Assembly (NCBI RefSeq): GCF_028389875.1
Contig: NC_084663.1
Coordinates: 215,660,876-215,724,875, forward strand
Reading direction: 5' to 3'
DNA from: Rhea pennata
Taxonomy: Eukaryota > Chordata > Aves > Rheiformes > Rheidae
Length of the DNA: 64,000 nt
Positions 36,101-41,580 of this stretch are shown one piece after another. The notes under the pieces were generated by a model. The model searched no databases. It was not told the origin of the DNA and saw only the letters and a list, made by a program, of their open reading frames with translations. The position numbers were made by a program, and so were the translations under genes. Positions within the stretch are counted from its first letter, which is position 1. Each line of letters starts with the position of its first letter.

Positions 36101-38460
36101 CACACAGGCCAGCGCAAGGGGAGGAAACATCCCTGCTCCGGAAGCACGTCCCTTGGCCGCAGGTGGGAGAGGGCGGCCCTGCGGTCCGGCACGCAGGGAG
36201 GTGCATGCGCAGGCGTGCCGGGGCCTTGCACGGGCACGTAACGCCACGCAGACCCCTCGGGCACGGCGGGTAGCTGCTCGCGGGCATGCAGCTGTGTCGC
36301 TGCAATAAAGCCACCCGGCATCAGCCGCACCGGTTAAAAAAGCTGCTTTTGCTCGCACCGAAACGCGGCAGGGACGTAGCGGCAGCTCGGCCGGGGAGGA
36401 GGCGTGAGCTGGGGAAGCCTCTCCGCGCAGGCGGGGAGGGCTGCAGCGCTGCTCTAACCAGGGCTCAGCCCGCTCTCACGTGACGGGCCCGCAGCGCGGC
36501 CCGTTCCCCTGCGGCTGCTGCCGGTTCCTCCCCGCGGGCTGTGCTGCAAGTGGAGGAGAGTGTTACCGCAGCCTCGGGGGACCCATGGGCCCCGAGCCGC
36601 CTCCTCGCCAGCTCCACGGGGCACCCAGCCCCCTAGCGCAGCCCCCTGCAGGCCCGGGACCTGCTTTGCTCTCCCAGATTAGCATTTAGTAATAGAATAA
36701 TAGATTTGATCGTTGCATTAAAGCACAACCACGCTAGCGAGGGAAGGTTGTAAGGACCCCACGCTGGACACGCCTGGCACCGTGCGCTCAGCCCCACATC
36801 CCCCCTGGCTCGTCCTGCCTGCAGCCCGGCGCGGCGGTCCCAGCTGCTCTGTGCACACAGGCACCTTTACCCCGAGGGGACACCCCTGAGCTCGGAGATG
36901 GCGGGGGGAGGATTTTGGCCAAAGCCGGTATTTCCCAGGGGTGCCCCCCACCCGGTGCAGAATGGGGCCTTTGGGCACTAGAGGGCACCGCTGTCCTGAG
37001 CAAAGCGCGATCTGCTCTGGATAAAGCACATTTTGCACTCTGCCCCCCGCGCTGCCCATGCCTGGGCATGCCCTGGCCGGTGGCGAGGCATGCTGCTGGG
37101 CCAGATGAGCGGGATACCCTGCCAGATGTGCCAGGGCGCGAGGACTTGCCTTGCCAGATGTGGAGACTGTGGGCATCGCTGCCCAGGTGTGCTGGGGAGG
37201 GTGCACATTGCTGCCCAGGTATGCTGGGGAGGGTGCACATCACTGCCCAGATGTGTCTGCACAGGGGACGGGGTTGCGGCTGGCTTTCAGGGCTCTCCCA
37301 GACAGATGTGCGGGGGAATCTGGGGGTGTGCAGGCACCTCGAGCCAGATGTGGCCCCCCACGCCGAGGTGAGGGGGAGCTCTGGGGTTGCTTGACCACCC
37401 CATGCTGGATGGGCTTGCGTTGTGGTTTGTGCTGGGCCTCCCCAGGCACGTGAGCCCGGGTCCCTGGGGGTGTTGGGCCAGCCCCAGCCAGATGTGAGCA
37501 GGGTATAGCAGGCCAGATGTGCCGGGGGGCTATGGAGGTGTGCGGGCATTCCCGGCCAGCAGAAGGGAGAGGAGATACCCAGCGCCAGACGTGCGGGGCG
37601 ATGGAGGGAGGCAGGGGAATCCACAGCCAGATGTGCCGGGGGCAGGGAGCGGTGGCAGCCCTGGCCAGATGTGCCCGGCACCCGCTGCCATCCCTAGCCA
37701 GATGTGCTGGGGAGCCGTGGGAGCCCCATCGGCGCACCCCTCCCAACGCAAAGCCCGTGCTGGTCGCGGCGCAGGATGTCACCTGGGCTGGAAGCGGGAG
37801 CCAGGCCCGGAGCGGGCAGGAAAACCAGGAACGCGGGGGCCGGCGCGGTCCTCACCTGCCGGCCGCCTTCTGGGAGGCGGCTCGCGGGGGCAGCTCCGGC
37901 GGGCGGCTCCGCAGCTCCGGCGCCTTCAGGGACGTGCATTTGGCCTCCAGCTGGTGCCGCTTGGCCGGCAAGGGCGGCACGGGGGGCTTCGGCCGCCCCT
38001 CGGCCGGCGGCGGCGGGGGCTCGGTCCCCGGGGGGGAGAACCTGACCGGGGGCCGGCAGCCCGTGCGGGGCGGGATGGGAGGCGGCAGCGGGGCGAAGAT
38101 CGCGGCAGCCTCCGGCTCTGGCGAGCGGCCGGCATCGCCCGCAGCCTCTTGCTGCACCGGCGCGGCCGCGGTACCTGTGCCGAGCCGGAAAATGTGGCGT
38201 TTCCTGGGCACTGGCTTCATCGCGGGCGGCTGGGGCACCTCGGCGGGCAGGGAGACCTCCGCGAAGGCTTTCTGGAGGCCCAGGAGGATGCGCTTGCGGT
38301 GGCCCGGCAGCACCACGCCGAGGCAGGTGAGCGCCTCGTCCGTCAGGGCCCGGCAGTCGGCCACGGTCCGCAGCTCGTTCCTCTCGAAGCCGTCCACGTA
38401 CTGGTCGAGGTGGAGGGCCGCCAGCCACACGGCCACCGGCAGGGAGGTCCCTTCCTCCAT
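12166..38460 (-). CDS. ARAP1: ARAP1, ArfGAP/RhoGAP/ankyrin/PH protein 1 (whole coding span, 32 exons)
   Basis: Multidomain GAP that turns off Arf and Rho-family GTPases at phosphoinositide-containing membranes and affects receptor traffic and actin. The 32 coding exons listed below join in phase at every junction and give 1,437 codons plus stop; human ARAP1 is about 1,450. Domain order: SAM (about 6-70), proline-rich linker (to about 325), PH1 (330-415), PH2 (445-530), ArfGAP with zinc cysteines 551, 554, 571, 574 and catalytic Arg579, an ankyrin-like segment (666-723), PH3 (745-848), PH4 (865-947), RhoGAP (about 957-1135) with arginine finger Arg991, RA (about 1168-1262), PH5 (about 1275-1380), and C-terminus LLRDV. 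The ATG at 38458-38460 has a strong context (GCCATGG). ARAP1 is preferred over ARAP2/ARAP3 because of the near-identical ArfGAP, RhoGAP and C-terminal segments and the STARD10 neighbour. Upstream noncoding exons were not located. The third exon is the least certain because its donor is weak. Confidence 0.95.
12281..12436 (-). CDS. ARAP1: ARAP1 coding exon 31 (C-terminal tail)
   Basis: Residues 1381-1432. Starts [10 protein letters not shown] and contains [15 protein letters not shown], matching the conserved VSLIPLRG tail. Acceptor gttcccgcag, donor ACC|gtgagc. Phase 0 in, 0 out. A 15-base C run (coding sense) sits in the upstream 109-bp intron. Confidence 0.93.
12546..12609 (-). CDS. ARAP1: ARAP1 coding exon 30 (end of PH5)
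   Basis: Residues 1359-1380, [20 protein letters not shown], the PH5 terminal helix. Acceptor tccggcag, donor CAG|gtaggc. Phase 2 in, 0 out. The introns on either side are only 95 and 109 bp. Confidence 0.96.
12705..12755 (-). CDS. ARAP1: ARAP1 coding exon 29 (PH5, 51 bp)
   Basis: A 51-bp exon for residues 1342-1358, [16 protein letters not shown]. Acceptor ccttccag, donor CAGTG|gtaagg. Phase 2 in, 2 out. The split codon with exon 28 gives the conserved Cys before Trp. Confidence 0.95.
12841..16812. repeat. 19-bp minisatellite in ARAP1 intron 28, about 209 copies
   Basis: Plus-strand consensus GATCCTCCYGCATCCCTGA, nearly 4 kb without interruption. Substitutions cluster at a few positions (CTCC/CACC; TGC/CGC/AGC; ATC/ACC/AAC), and the spacing is almost always exactly 19 bp. 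The last copies on the right edge (16,600-16,812) are more diverged. The array fills most of the 4.8-kb intron between exons 28 and 29. Confidence 0.98.
17015..17310. repeat. CA-rich tract in ARAP1 intron 28
   Basis: CACACGCACAC, CATGCACACAC and GCAAGCACACAC repeats between the 19-bp array and exon 28. Confidence 0.75.
17600..17682 (-). CDS. ARAP1: ARAP1 coding exon 28 (PH5)
   Basis: Residues 1315-1341, [20 protein letters not shown] then KKLRPPT. Acceptor ctccccag, donor ACGTG|gtgagc. Phase 0 in, 2 out. The following 4.8-kb intron contains the 19-bp minisatellite. Confidence 0.96.
17992..18134 (-). CDS. ARAP1: ARAP1 coding exon 27 (start of PH5)
   Basis: Residues 1267-1314, [39 protein letters not shown]. 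The acceptor cctcccag at 18135 was preferred over a second CAG 4 bp further in because only it keeps phase 1. Donor GCGG|gtgagc, phase 0 out. Confidence 0.94.
18245..18358 (-). CDS. ARAP1: ARAP1 coding exon 26 (end of RA domain)
   Basis: Residues 1229-1266, [20 protein letters not shown] then [17 protein letters not shown]. Acceptor cccgcgcag, donor CTCG|gtgagg. Phase 1 in, 1 out. Confidence 0.95.
18462..18579 (-). CDS. ARAP1: ARAP1 coding exon 25 (RA domain)
   Basis: Residues 1190-1228, [20 protein letters not shown] then [16 protein letters not shown]. Acceptor cccctcag, donor GCAG|gtgggc. Phase 0 in, 1 out. Confidence 0.96.
18730..18798 (-). CDS. ARAP1: ARAP1 coding exon 24 (start of RA domain)
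   Basis: Residues 1167-1189, [20 protein letters not shown]. Acceptor ccttccag, donor AAG|gtgcgc. Phase 0 in, 0 out. Confidence 0.95.
19114..19197 (-). CDS. ARAP1: ARAP1 coding exon 23 (RhoGAP-RA linker)
   Basis: Residues 1139-1166, [20 protein letters not shown]. Acceptor cttggcag, donor GCAG|gtgggt. Phase 0 in, 0 out. Confidence 0.95.
19597..19744 (-). CDS. ARAP1: ARAP1 coding exon 22 (RhoGAP)
   Basis: Residues 1089-1138, [20 protein letters not shown] and [14 protein letters not shown], the last helices of the RhoGAP fold. Acceptor tccccgcag, donor AAC|gtaggt. Phase 2 in, 0 out. Confidence 0.97.
19991..20096 (-). CDS. ARAP1: ARAP1 coding exon 21 (RhoGAP)
   Basis: Residues 1054-1088, [20 protein letters not shown] then ALINHLF. 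Acceptor tctccgcag, donor TTCCG|gtgagg. Phase 1 in, 2 out. Confidence 0.96.
20338..20550 (-). CDS. ARAP1: ARAP1 coding exon 20 (RhoGAP arginine finger)
   Basis: Residues 983-1053. [12 protein letters not shown] carries the RhoGAP arginine finger, Arg991. [20 protein letters not shown] and [13 protein letters not shown] follow. Acceptor cctccag, donor ACGG|gtgagg. Phase 1 in, 1 out. Confidence 0.97.
20681..20844 (-). CDS. ARAP1: ARAP1 coding exon 19 (end of PH4, start of RhoGAP)
   Basis: Residues 928-982, [37 protein letters not shown] and RCIDYITQC. Acceptor tgcccgcag, donor TGCG|gtaggc. Phase 2 in, 1 out. Confidence 0.96.
20870..21965. repeat. 21-bp degenerate minisatellite in ARAP1 intron 18, about 52 copies
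   Basis: Consensus TTGATATTTTGGGGGACAGGG with frequent one- or two-base length changes. G runs of four to eight recur in every unit on the plus strand. It fills almost the whole intron between exons 18 and 19 (20845-22031). Confidence 0.95.
22032..22077 (-). CDS. ARAP1: ARAP1 coding exon 18 (PH4, 46 bp)
   Basis: A 46-bp exon for residues 913-927, [14 protein letters not shown]. Acceptor cctctgcag, donor GGAG|gtaaaa. Phase 1 in, 2 out. The next intron contains the 21-bp minisatellite. Confidence 0.93.
22292..22487 (-). CDS. ARAP1: ARAP1 coding exon 17 (PH4)
   Basis: Residues 848-912, [36 protein letters not shown] and LHLRKLQEL. Acceptor ggcctcag, donor CTGT|gtacgt. Phase 0 in, 1 out. Confidence 0.95.
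22574..22676 (-). CDS. ARAP1: ARAP1 coding exon 16 (end of PH3)
   Basis: Residues 813-847, [20 protein letters not shown] then [10 protein letters not shown]. Acceptor gccttgcag, donor AAG|gtagcg. Phase 2 in, 0 out. Confidence 0.96.
22763..22898 (-). CDS. ARAP1: ARAP1 coding exon 15 (PH3)
   Basis: Residues 768-812, [19 protein letters not shown] then [14 protein letters not shown]. Acceptor gccgcgcag, donor CACGG|gtgagg. Phase 1 in, 2 out. Confidence 0.96.
22998..23129 (-). CDS. ARAP1: ARAP1 coding exon 14 (start of PH3)
   Basis: Residues 724-767. A glycine-rich stretch leads into [20 protein letters not shown], the first strand of PH3. Acceptor gctggcag, donor GAAG|gtgagc. Phase 1 in, 1 out. 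Confidence 0.93.
23447..23621 (-). CDS. ARAP1: ARAP1 coding exon 13 (ankyrin-like segment)
   Basis: Residues 666-723. [19 protein letters not shown] and [19 protein letters not shown] form the ankyrin-like helices after the ArfGAP. Acceptor cgccgcag, donor TCGG|gtaagg. Phase 0 in, 1 out. Confidence 0.95.
23955..24137 (-). CDS. ARAP1: ARAP1 coding exon 12 (end of ArfGAP)
   Basis: Residues 605-665, including [19 protein letters not shown] and [15 protein letters not shown]. Acceptor tctccgcag, donor AGG|gtcagt (a C at +3, weaker than usual). Phase 0 in, 0 out. Confidence 0.96.
24693..26450. repeat. 46-bp minisatellite in ARAP1 intron 11, about 38 copies
   Basis: Each unit has three parts: GAGCCCTGCACCGGTGCTGC, ACCCGGCCTGGAGCGT and GCACCCACGC. 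Variation is limited to a few sites (CACCGG/CGCCGG, GGAGCGT/GGCGCAC, CCCGG/CCCAG). No stop codon occurs in most frames of either strand. It lies between the two ArfGAP exons 11 and 12. Confidence 0.98.
26497..26582 (-). CDS. ARAP1: ARAP1 coding exon 11 (ArfGAP catalytic arginine)
   Basis: Residues 576-604, [19 protein letters not shown]. Arg579 is the ArfGAP catalytic arginine. Acceptor tgccggcag, donor GAG|gtacgg. Phase 1 in, 0 out. The following intron (24138-26496) holds the 46-bp minisatellite. Confidence 0.96.
26691..26890 (-). CDS. ARAP1: ARAP1 coding exon 10 (end of PH2, ArfGAP zinc finger)
   Basis: Residues 509-575. The PH2 helix ([15 protein letters not shown]) is followed by the Cx2Cx16Cx2C ArfGAP zinc finger: Cys551, Cys554, Cys571, Cys574. 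Acceptor gccggccag, donor GCAG|gtagcg. Phase 2 in, 1 out. Confidence 0.97.
26979..27085 (-). CDS. ARAP1: ARAP1 coding exon 9 (PH2)
   Basis: Residues 474-508, [19 protein letters not shown] then [10 protein letters not shown]. Acceptor cgcccag, donor TTCAG|gtgagg. Phase 0 in, 2 out. Confidence 0.96.
27199..27404 (-). CDS. ARAP1: ARAP1 coding exon 8 (end of PH1, start of PH2)
   Basis: Residues 405-473. Begins with the PH1 terminal helix ([16 protein letters not shown]) and ends in PH2 ([19 protein letters not shown]). Acceptor ccccgcag, donor GAG|gtgggt. Phase 1 in, 0 out. Confidence 0.95.
27581..27701 (-). CDS. ARAP1: ARAP1 coding exon 7 (PH1)
   Basis: Residues 365-404, with [19 protein letters not shown] and [18 protein letters not shown]. 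Acceptor ctgcccaag, donor GACG|gtgagg. Phase 0 in, 1 out. Confidence 0.95.
27981..28050 (-). CDS. ARAP1: ARAP1 coding exon 6 (PH1)
   Basis: Residues 341-364, [19 protein letters not shown]. Acceptor ccctcccag, donor AAAAG|gtgagc. Phase 2 in, 0 out. Confidence 0.95.
28182..28268 (-). CDS. ARAP1: ARAP1 coding exon 5 (start of PH1)
   Basis: Residues 312-340. Ends with [14 protein letters not shown], the first strand of PH1. Donor CAGGG|gtgagt, acceptor gtccccag. Phase 2 in, 2 out. Confidence 0.95.
28455..28665. repeat. CA/TG-rich tract in ARAP1 intron 4
   Basis: GCACACGTGCGCACACACACACAAGC and similar alternating sequence immediately 3' of the exon 4 donor in transcript sense. Confidence 0.7.
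28674..28777 (-). CDS. ARAP1: ARAP1 coding exon 4 (linker)
   Basis: Residues 278-311, including [19 protein letters not shown], a conserved segment just before PH1. Acceptor tccccgcag, donor CCGG|gtaggg. Phase 0 in, 2 out. Confidence 0.92.
28965..29041 (-). CDS. ARAP1: ARAP1 coding exon 3 (acidic linker)
   Basis: Residues 252-277, reading [16 protein letters not shown]. The acceptor ttttgcag is good, but the donor AAG|gtcgga is weak. Phases still fit both neighbours (1 in, 0 out). An internal ATG lies four codons from the 3' end. Confidence 0.75.
29310..29458 (-). CDS. ARAP1: ARAP1 coding exon 2 (proline-rich linker)
   Basis: Residues 202-251. Acceptor ccccgcag, donor TTCG|gtgagt. Contains a run of seven prolines followed by [16 protein letters not shown], typical of the ARAP1 linker. 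Phase 2 in, phase 1 out. It is separated from exon 1 by an 8.4-kb intron. Confidence 0.9.
29459..30674. other. ARAP1 intron 1, CpG-rich part
   Basis: GC-rich DNA just 5' of coding exon 2. It could hold an internal ARAP1 promoter, but no exon with matching phase was found. Confidence 0.35.
30675..31180 (-). mobile_element. CR1 LINE 3' fragment (minus orientation)
   Basis: Starts CACAGAATGGTTCGGGTTGG, the reverse complement of a CR1 3' terminus, and continues through CAGGCTGAACAGGCCCAGCT. An internal deletion occurs near 31,138. It sits head to head with the plus-oriented CR1 to its right. Confidence 0.9.
31195..32434 (+). mobile_element. CR1 LINE fragment with reverse-transcriptase remnant and ATTCTGTG tail
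   Basis: Plus-strand CR1, 5'-truncated. Encodes reverse-transcriptase blocks [37 protein letters not shown] and [20 protein letters not shown], then a frameshifted continuation ([20 protein letters not shown]). Ends CAATTCTGTGATTCTGTGAT at about 32,434, the CR1 octamer tail. Not autonomous. Confidence 0.95.
32640..33460. repeat. Degenerate tandem repeat of about 40-45 bp
   Basis: Repeats ACATCAGCACCTACAGACCGCACTGTGCATAGACACTATAGGAG-like units, best preserved at 32,890-33,170 and decaying to the right. It follows closely after the 3' end of the plus-strand CR1. Intronic to ARAP1; no coding potential recognised. Confidence 0.85.
33461..35036. other. ARAP1 intron 1, GC-rich DNA with GGCACGGCAC repeats
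   Basis: Contains a 16-base C run (34220-34235) and a GGCAC/GGCGC pentamer repeat near 34,620-34,850 interleaved with TCCGTGGAGCCCGGCAC copies. No coding match. Confidence 0.5.
35037..35740 (-). mobile_element. CR1 LINE 3' fragment (minus orientation)
   Basis: Begins CACAGAGTCACAGAATGGCT and carries the C-terminal ORF2 part ([20 protein letters not shown]) still partly open on the minus strand. 5'-truncated. Within ARAP1 intron 1. Confidence 0.92.
35741..37079. other. ARAP1 intron 1, unannotated
   Basis: No exon recognised. An AATAAA occurs on the plus strand near 36,303 without an associated gene. Confidence 0.5.
37080..37720. repeat. Degenerate repeat around CCAGATGTGC in ARAP1 intron 1
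   Basis: The motif GCCAGATGTG recurs about twenty times at irregular spacings of roughly 30-60 bp, often as CCAGATGTGCYGGGGRG. It ends about 130 bp before the exon 1 donor side. Confidence 0.8.
37856..38460 (-). CDS. ARAP1: ARAP1 coding exon 1 (SAM domain, proline-rich region)
   Basis: Encodes residues 1-201. The SAM domain begins [17 protein letters not shown] and runs to about residue 70. The motif [11 protein letters not shown] follows, matching the segment after the SAM domain in ARAP1. A proline-rich stretch with SH3-ligand-like PPIPPR comes next. The donor is CAG|gtgagg at 37855, leaving phase 2. The start is the first ATG of this frame in the exon and the exon extends 91 bp upstream as 5'UTR. 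Confidence 0.95.
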
Positions 38461-38551
38461 GGCGGGGCGGCGCGGGGGCCCGGCAGCTGAGACCTGCCCC
38501 ACTTCAGTGCATCTCCCCTCCGGCTGGTGGGGCTCGGCACCACATCAGGAC
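38461..38551 (-). other. ARAP1: ARAP1 5'UTR part of the first coding exon, with a 13-codon uORF
   Basis: A good acceptor (ttgcccccag) ends at 38552, so at least one upstream noncoding exon exists. The 91-bp leader contains an upstream ATG at 38543-38545 opening a 13-codon frame that stops at 38504-38506, 43 bp before the main ATG. Noncoding leader exons probably lie in the CpG-rich DNA between here and 48,900, but I could not pick them. Confidence 0.75.
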
Positions 38552-40017
38552 CTGGGGGCAAGGAAACAGCGATGAGCACGTGCCCTGGGCGATGAGCGCT
38601 GACCCCCCCAGGACGCCCGAGCAGGCCCCATTTGCACATGCACTTTCCCCTTCCTCTTCCTTCTCTTCCTCCTCCCTAAGAGCTGCCCCGCTGGCTGCCT
38701 CCCTGGGTCCCTGCAGATCATCCGCCCAGTTTCCAGGGGGTGACAGGCTGGGATTGAGACCCAGGGCCCCAAAACTAATGTTTTCCAGTGAGGTCATCTG
38801 ATTTTCAGGAGGTCTCTTCCCTTCTAATCAGCTTGTACAGCAGTTCCCAGCGGGCTGCAATCCCCGTCCCTGCTGGGGATGCTCACATCCCGCTGCAGCA
38901 GCACAGAGGTGTTCAACATGGGGCCAAAAACCTCTCGTCCTGCTGCCTCCAAGCTGCGACACAACCAGGGACGGAGTGGCCATCCCAGGACCTGCACGCT
39001 CAATCTCAGATTGATACAGAGCAGGTGAGATCCATAAACATCTCCAGAGCTTCTGGAGAGATGGATGGACAGCCCCTTGAAGAGCCTAGAGCTCTCCACT
39101 GCTGGAAGATGGCAACGGCTGTGGCTCTCAAAGCCTCCAGCACAAGGCAAAGGTTCACTCTTGCCAGGACACATGAACACGAAGGGTTGGGTCAGATGTT
39201 GGAGGGTGCATCCCACCCGGCAATCCCAGACAAATCCTTTGCATGCAAATGTGATGCCGGTGCAGGGAGCTGAAGGCCACCGGCTCCCAGGCTGTCCACG
39301 GTCCCGCACACATAAATCCCAGGCAGGGAAACACGTTTTATCTCTGGGCCCAGACAAAAGCAAGTGCCGATTCACAGCTTGCGTGGTCGCCCGTTTGGTT
39401 TAACTCTCCTGATCTCAGGGGTGAGCTCACAGCCTCAGCCATGAGGCCAGTTCCTGATTTTTGAATGCAAATATGGACGTACTGCTCGTGGACCTGGGGG
39501 TGGCAGGATGCCACCCACGCGCCCCTCCAGCCACCCCGCCGGACTGCGTCAGACCCGGCGTGTGAGCCACCGTGCCGCAAGCCTTGCCTCCGCACTGCGG
39601 GGCAGAGGCTGACACGTGCTCGGCTCACAGCTTCACTCAGGCATTTGGAGGTTCCCCTAGAGCAAGGGCACGTCTTTCTCCTGAAGTGCCTGCTCTGGCG
39701 TAGGGAGGGGTCAACAGAGGTGGAACATCTGCCAGGAGAAGAAGGCTCAGAACCAGGAGCCGAGTCTCCCACCTGCTTTTCCCTCGCCTGGCCTAGCACT
39801 GCCCCAAGCCCACCTCCACCTCTCCACCAGAGGAGAAGCAAGGCAAGAAGTCCATGCAAACTGCTCCCCCGGTCAAGGCTAGGGCGGTTTTCACTGCTCA
39901 CATGGCGCGGCCCATGGGCACCCAGCGCTGCAAGGAGGGGCGTTGCTAGCAGGTTAACATAGCTCCATGGGAGGGTTGGTACCGGGTCCCCAGCTCCTGG
40001 CAGCACGGAGGCTACCA
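38552..40017. other. Upstream of ARAP1 first coding exon, unannotated
   Basis: Should be intronic between a noncoding leader exon and coding exon 1. Nothing recognisable. Confidence 0.45.
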
Positions 40018-41580
40018 TTCACAGAATGGCTGGGGTTGGCAGGGACCTCTGGAGATCAGCTTGTCCAACTCCTCCCACTCAAGCAGCGGCACCTGCAGCA
40101 GGCGGCCCAGGACCCTGTCCAGGCAGCTTCTGAACATCTCCAAGGAAGGAGACTCCACAGCATCACTGGGAAACCTGTCCCAGGGCTCCATTATCCTCAC
40201 AGGAAGGAAGTTTTTCCTCATGTTCAGATGGACCTTTCTTTGTTTCTGTTTGTGCCTGTTGCCTCTCATCCTGTCACTAGGCACCACTGAGAAGAGTCTG
40301 GCCCATCCTCTGCACACCCTCCCTTCAGGTACTTGTACACATTGATCAGATCCCCCCTCAGTCTGCTCTTCCCCAGGCTGAACAGGCCCAGCTCTCGCAG
40401 CCGTTCCTCACAGGGCAGGTGCTCCAGCCCTCTGAGCATCCTTGTAGCCCTACGCTGGACTCTCTCCAGTAGCTCCATGTCTCTCTTGGACTGGGCAGCC
40501 CAGAAGTGGATGCAGTAGTCGAGGTGAGGCCTCCCCAGGGCTGAGCAGAGGGGCAGGATCACCTCCCTCCACCTGCTCGCAACACTCTTCCCAATGCACC
40601 CCAGGAGACCATTGGCCTCTTGGCCACAAGGGCACATTGCTGGCTCACGGTCAACTTGTCATCCACCAGCACTCCCAGGTCCTTCTCTGCAAAGCTGCTC
40701 TCTAGCAGGTCAGCCCCAACCTTGTACTGGTGCCCAGGGTTATTTCTCCCTAGGTGCAGGACCCTGCACTTGCCCTTGTTGAACCTCAGGAGGTTCCTCT
40801 GCGCCCAGCTCTCCAGCCTGTCCAGGTCTCTCTGAACGGCAGCACAGCCCTCAGGTGTGTCAGCCACTCCTCCTCATTTTGTGTCATCTATGAAGTTGTT
40901 GAGGGTGCATCTGCCCCCTCATCCAGGTCATGGATGAATAAGCCGAACAGGATTGGAGCCAGTATTGACCCCTGGACAACACCACTAGCTGCAGGCCTGC
41001 GACTAGACTGTGCCATTGACCTGAGCCCTCTGACCTCCGCCGTTCAGTCCACCTCACTGTTTGCTCCTCTAGCCCATACTTCATCAGTTTGCCTATGAGG
41101 CCATCAAGAGAGACAGTGCCGAAAGCCTCACTGAAATCAAGATAAACAACATCCGCTGCTCCCCCCTCATCCGCCAAGCCAGCCTCTCACTGCAGAGGGC
41201 CAACAGGTTCGTTAAGCGTGATTTCCTCTTCATAAATGCGTACTCCCAATCCCCTCCTTGTCCTTCACACAGCTGGAGCTGGTTTCCAGAACCAGTTACT
41301 CCTCCACCTTCCCAAGGATCAGTGAGCCTGACCAGGCCCTGATCCGCTTTCTTGTCCTTTTTGACCATAAAGGTGACATTTGCTTTCCTCCAGTCCTCAG
41401 CAACCCTACTGTGATCACCGTGAGCTTTCAGAGATAATGCAGAGTAACCTCACGACAACGTTGGCCAGCTCCCTCGGCGCTCGTGGGTGCATCCCTCAGC
41501 GCCACGAGCCGGGTCAGTGCCTCGCTGCTGCCAACCCCGTGCAACACCCAACGTGCCTCTGAGATCCCACCAAGATCCGC
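40018..41580 (-). mobile_element. CR1 LINE fragment (minus orientation), longest copy
   Basis: About 1.5 kb, from the 3' end (CACAGAATGGCTGGGGTTGG) back into the reverse-transcriptase region ([34 protein letters not shown]). Several frameshifts. It lies just 5' of the ARAP1 first coding exon. Confidence 0.9.

Noticed and set aside
36297..36310. Plus-strand AATAAA as a gene end
   Set aside because: No upstream plus-strand exons; a single hexamer is expected by chance.
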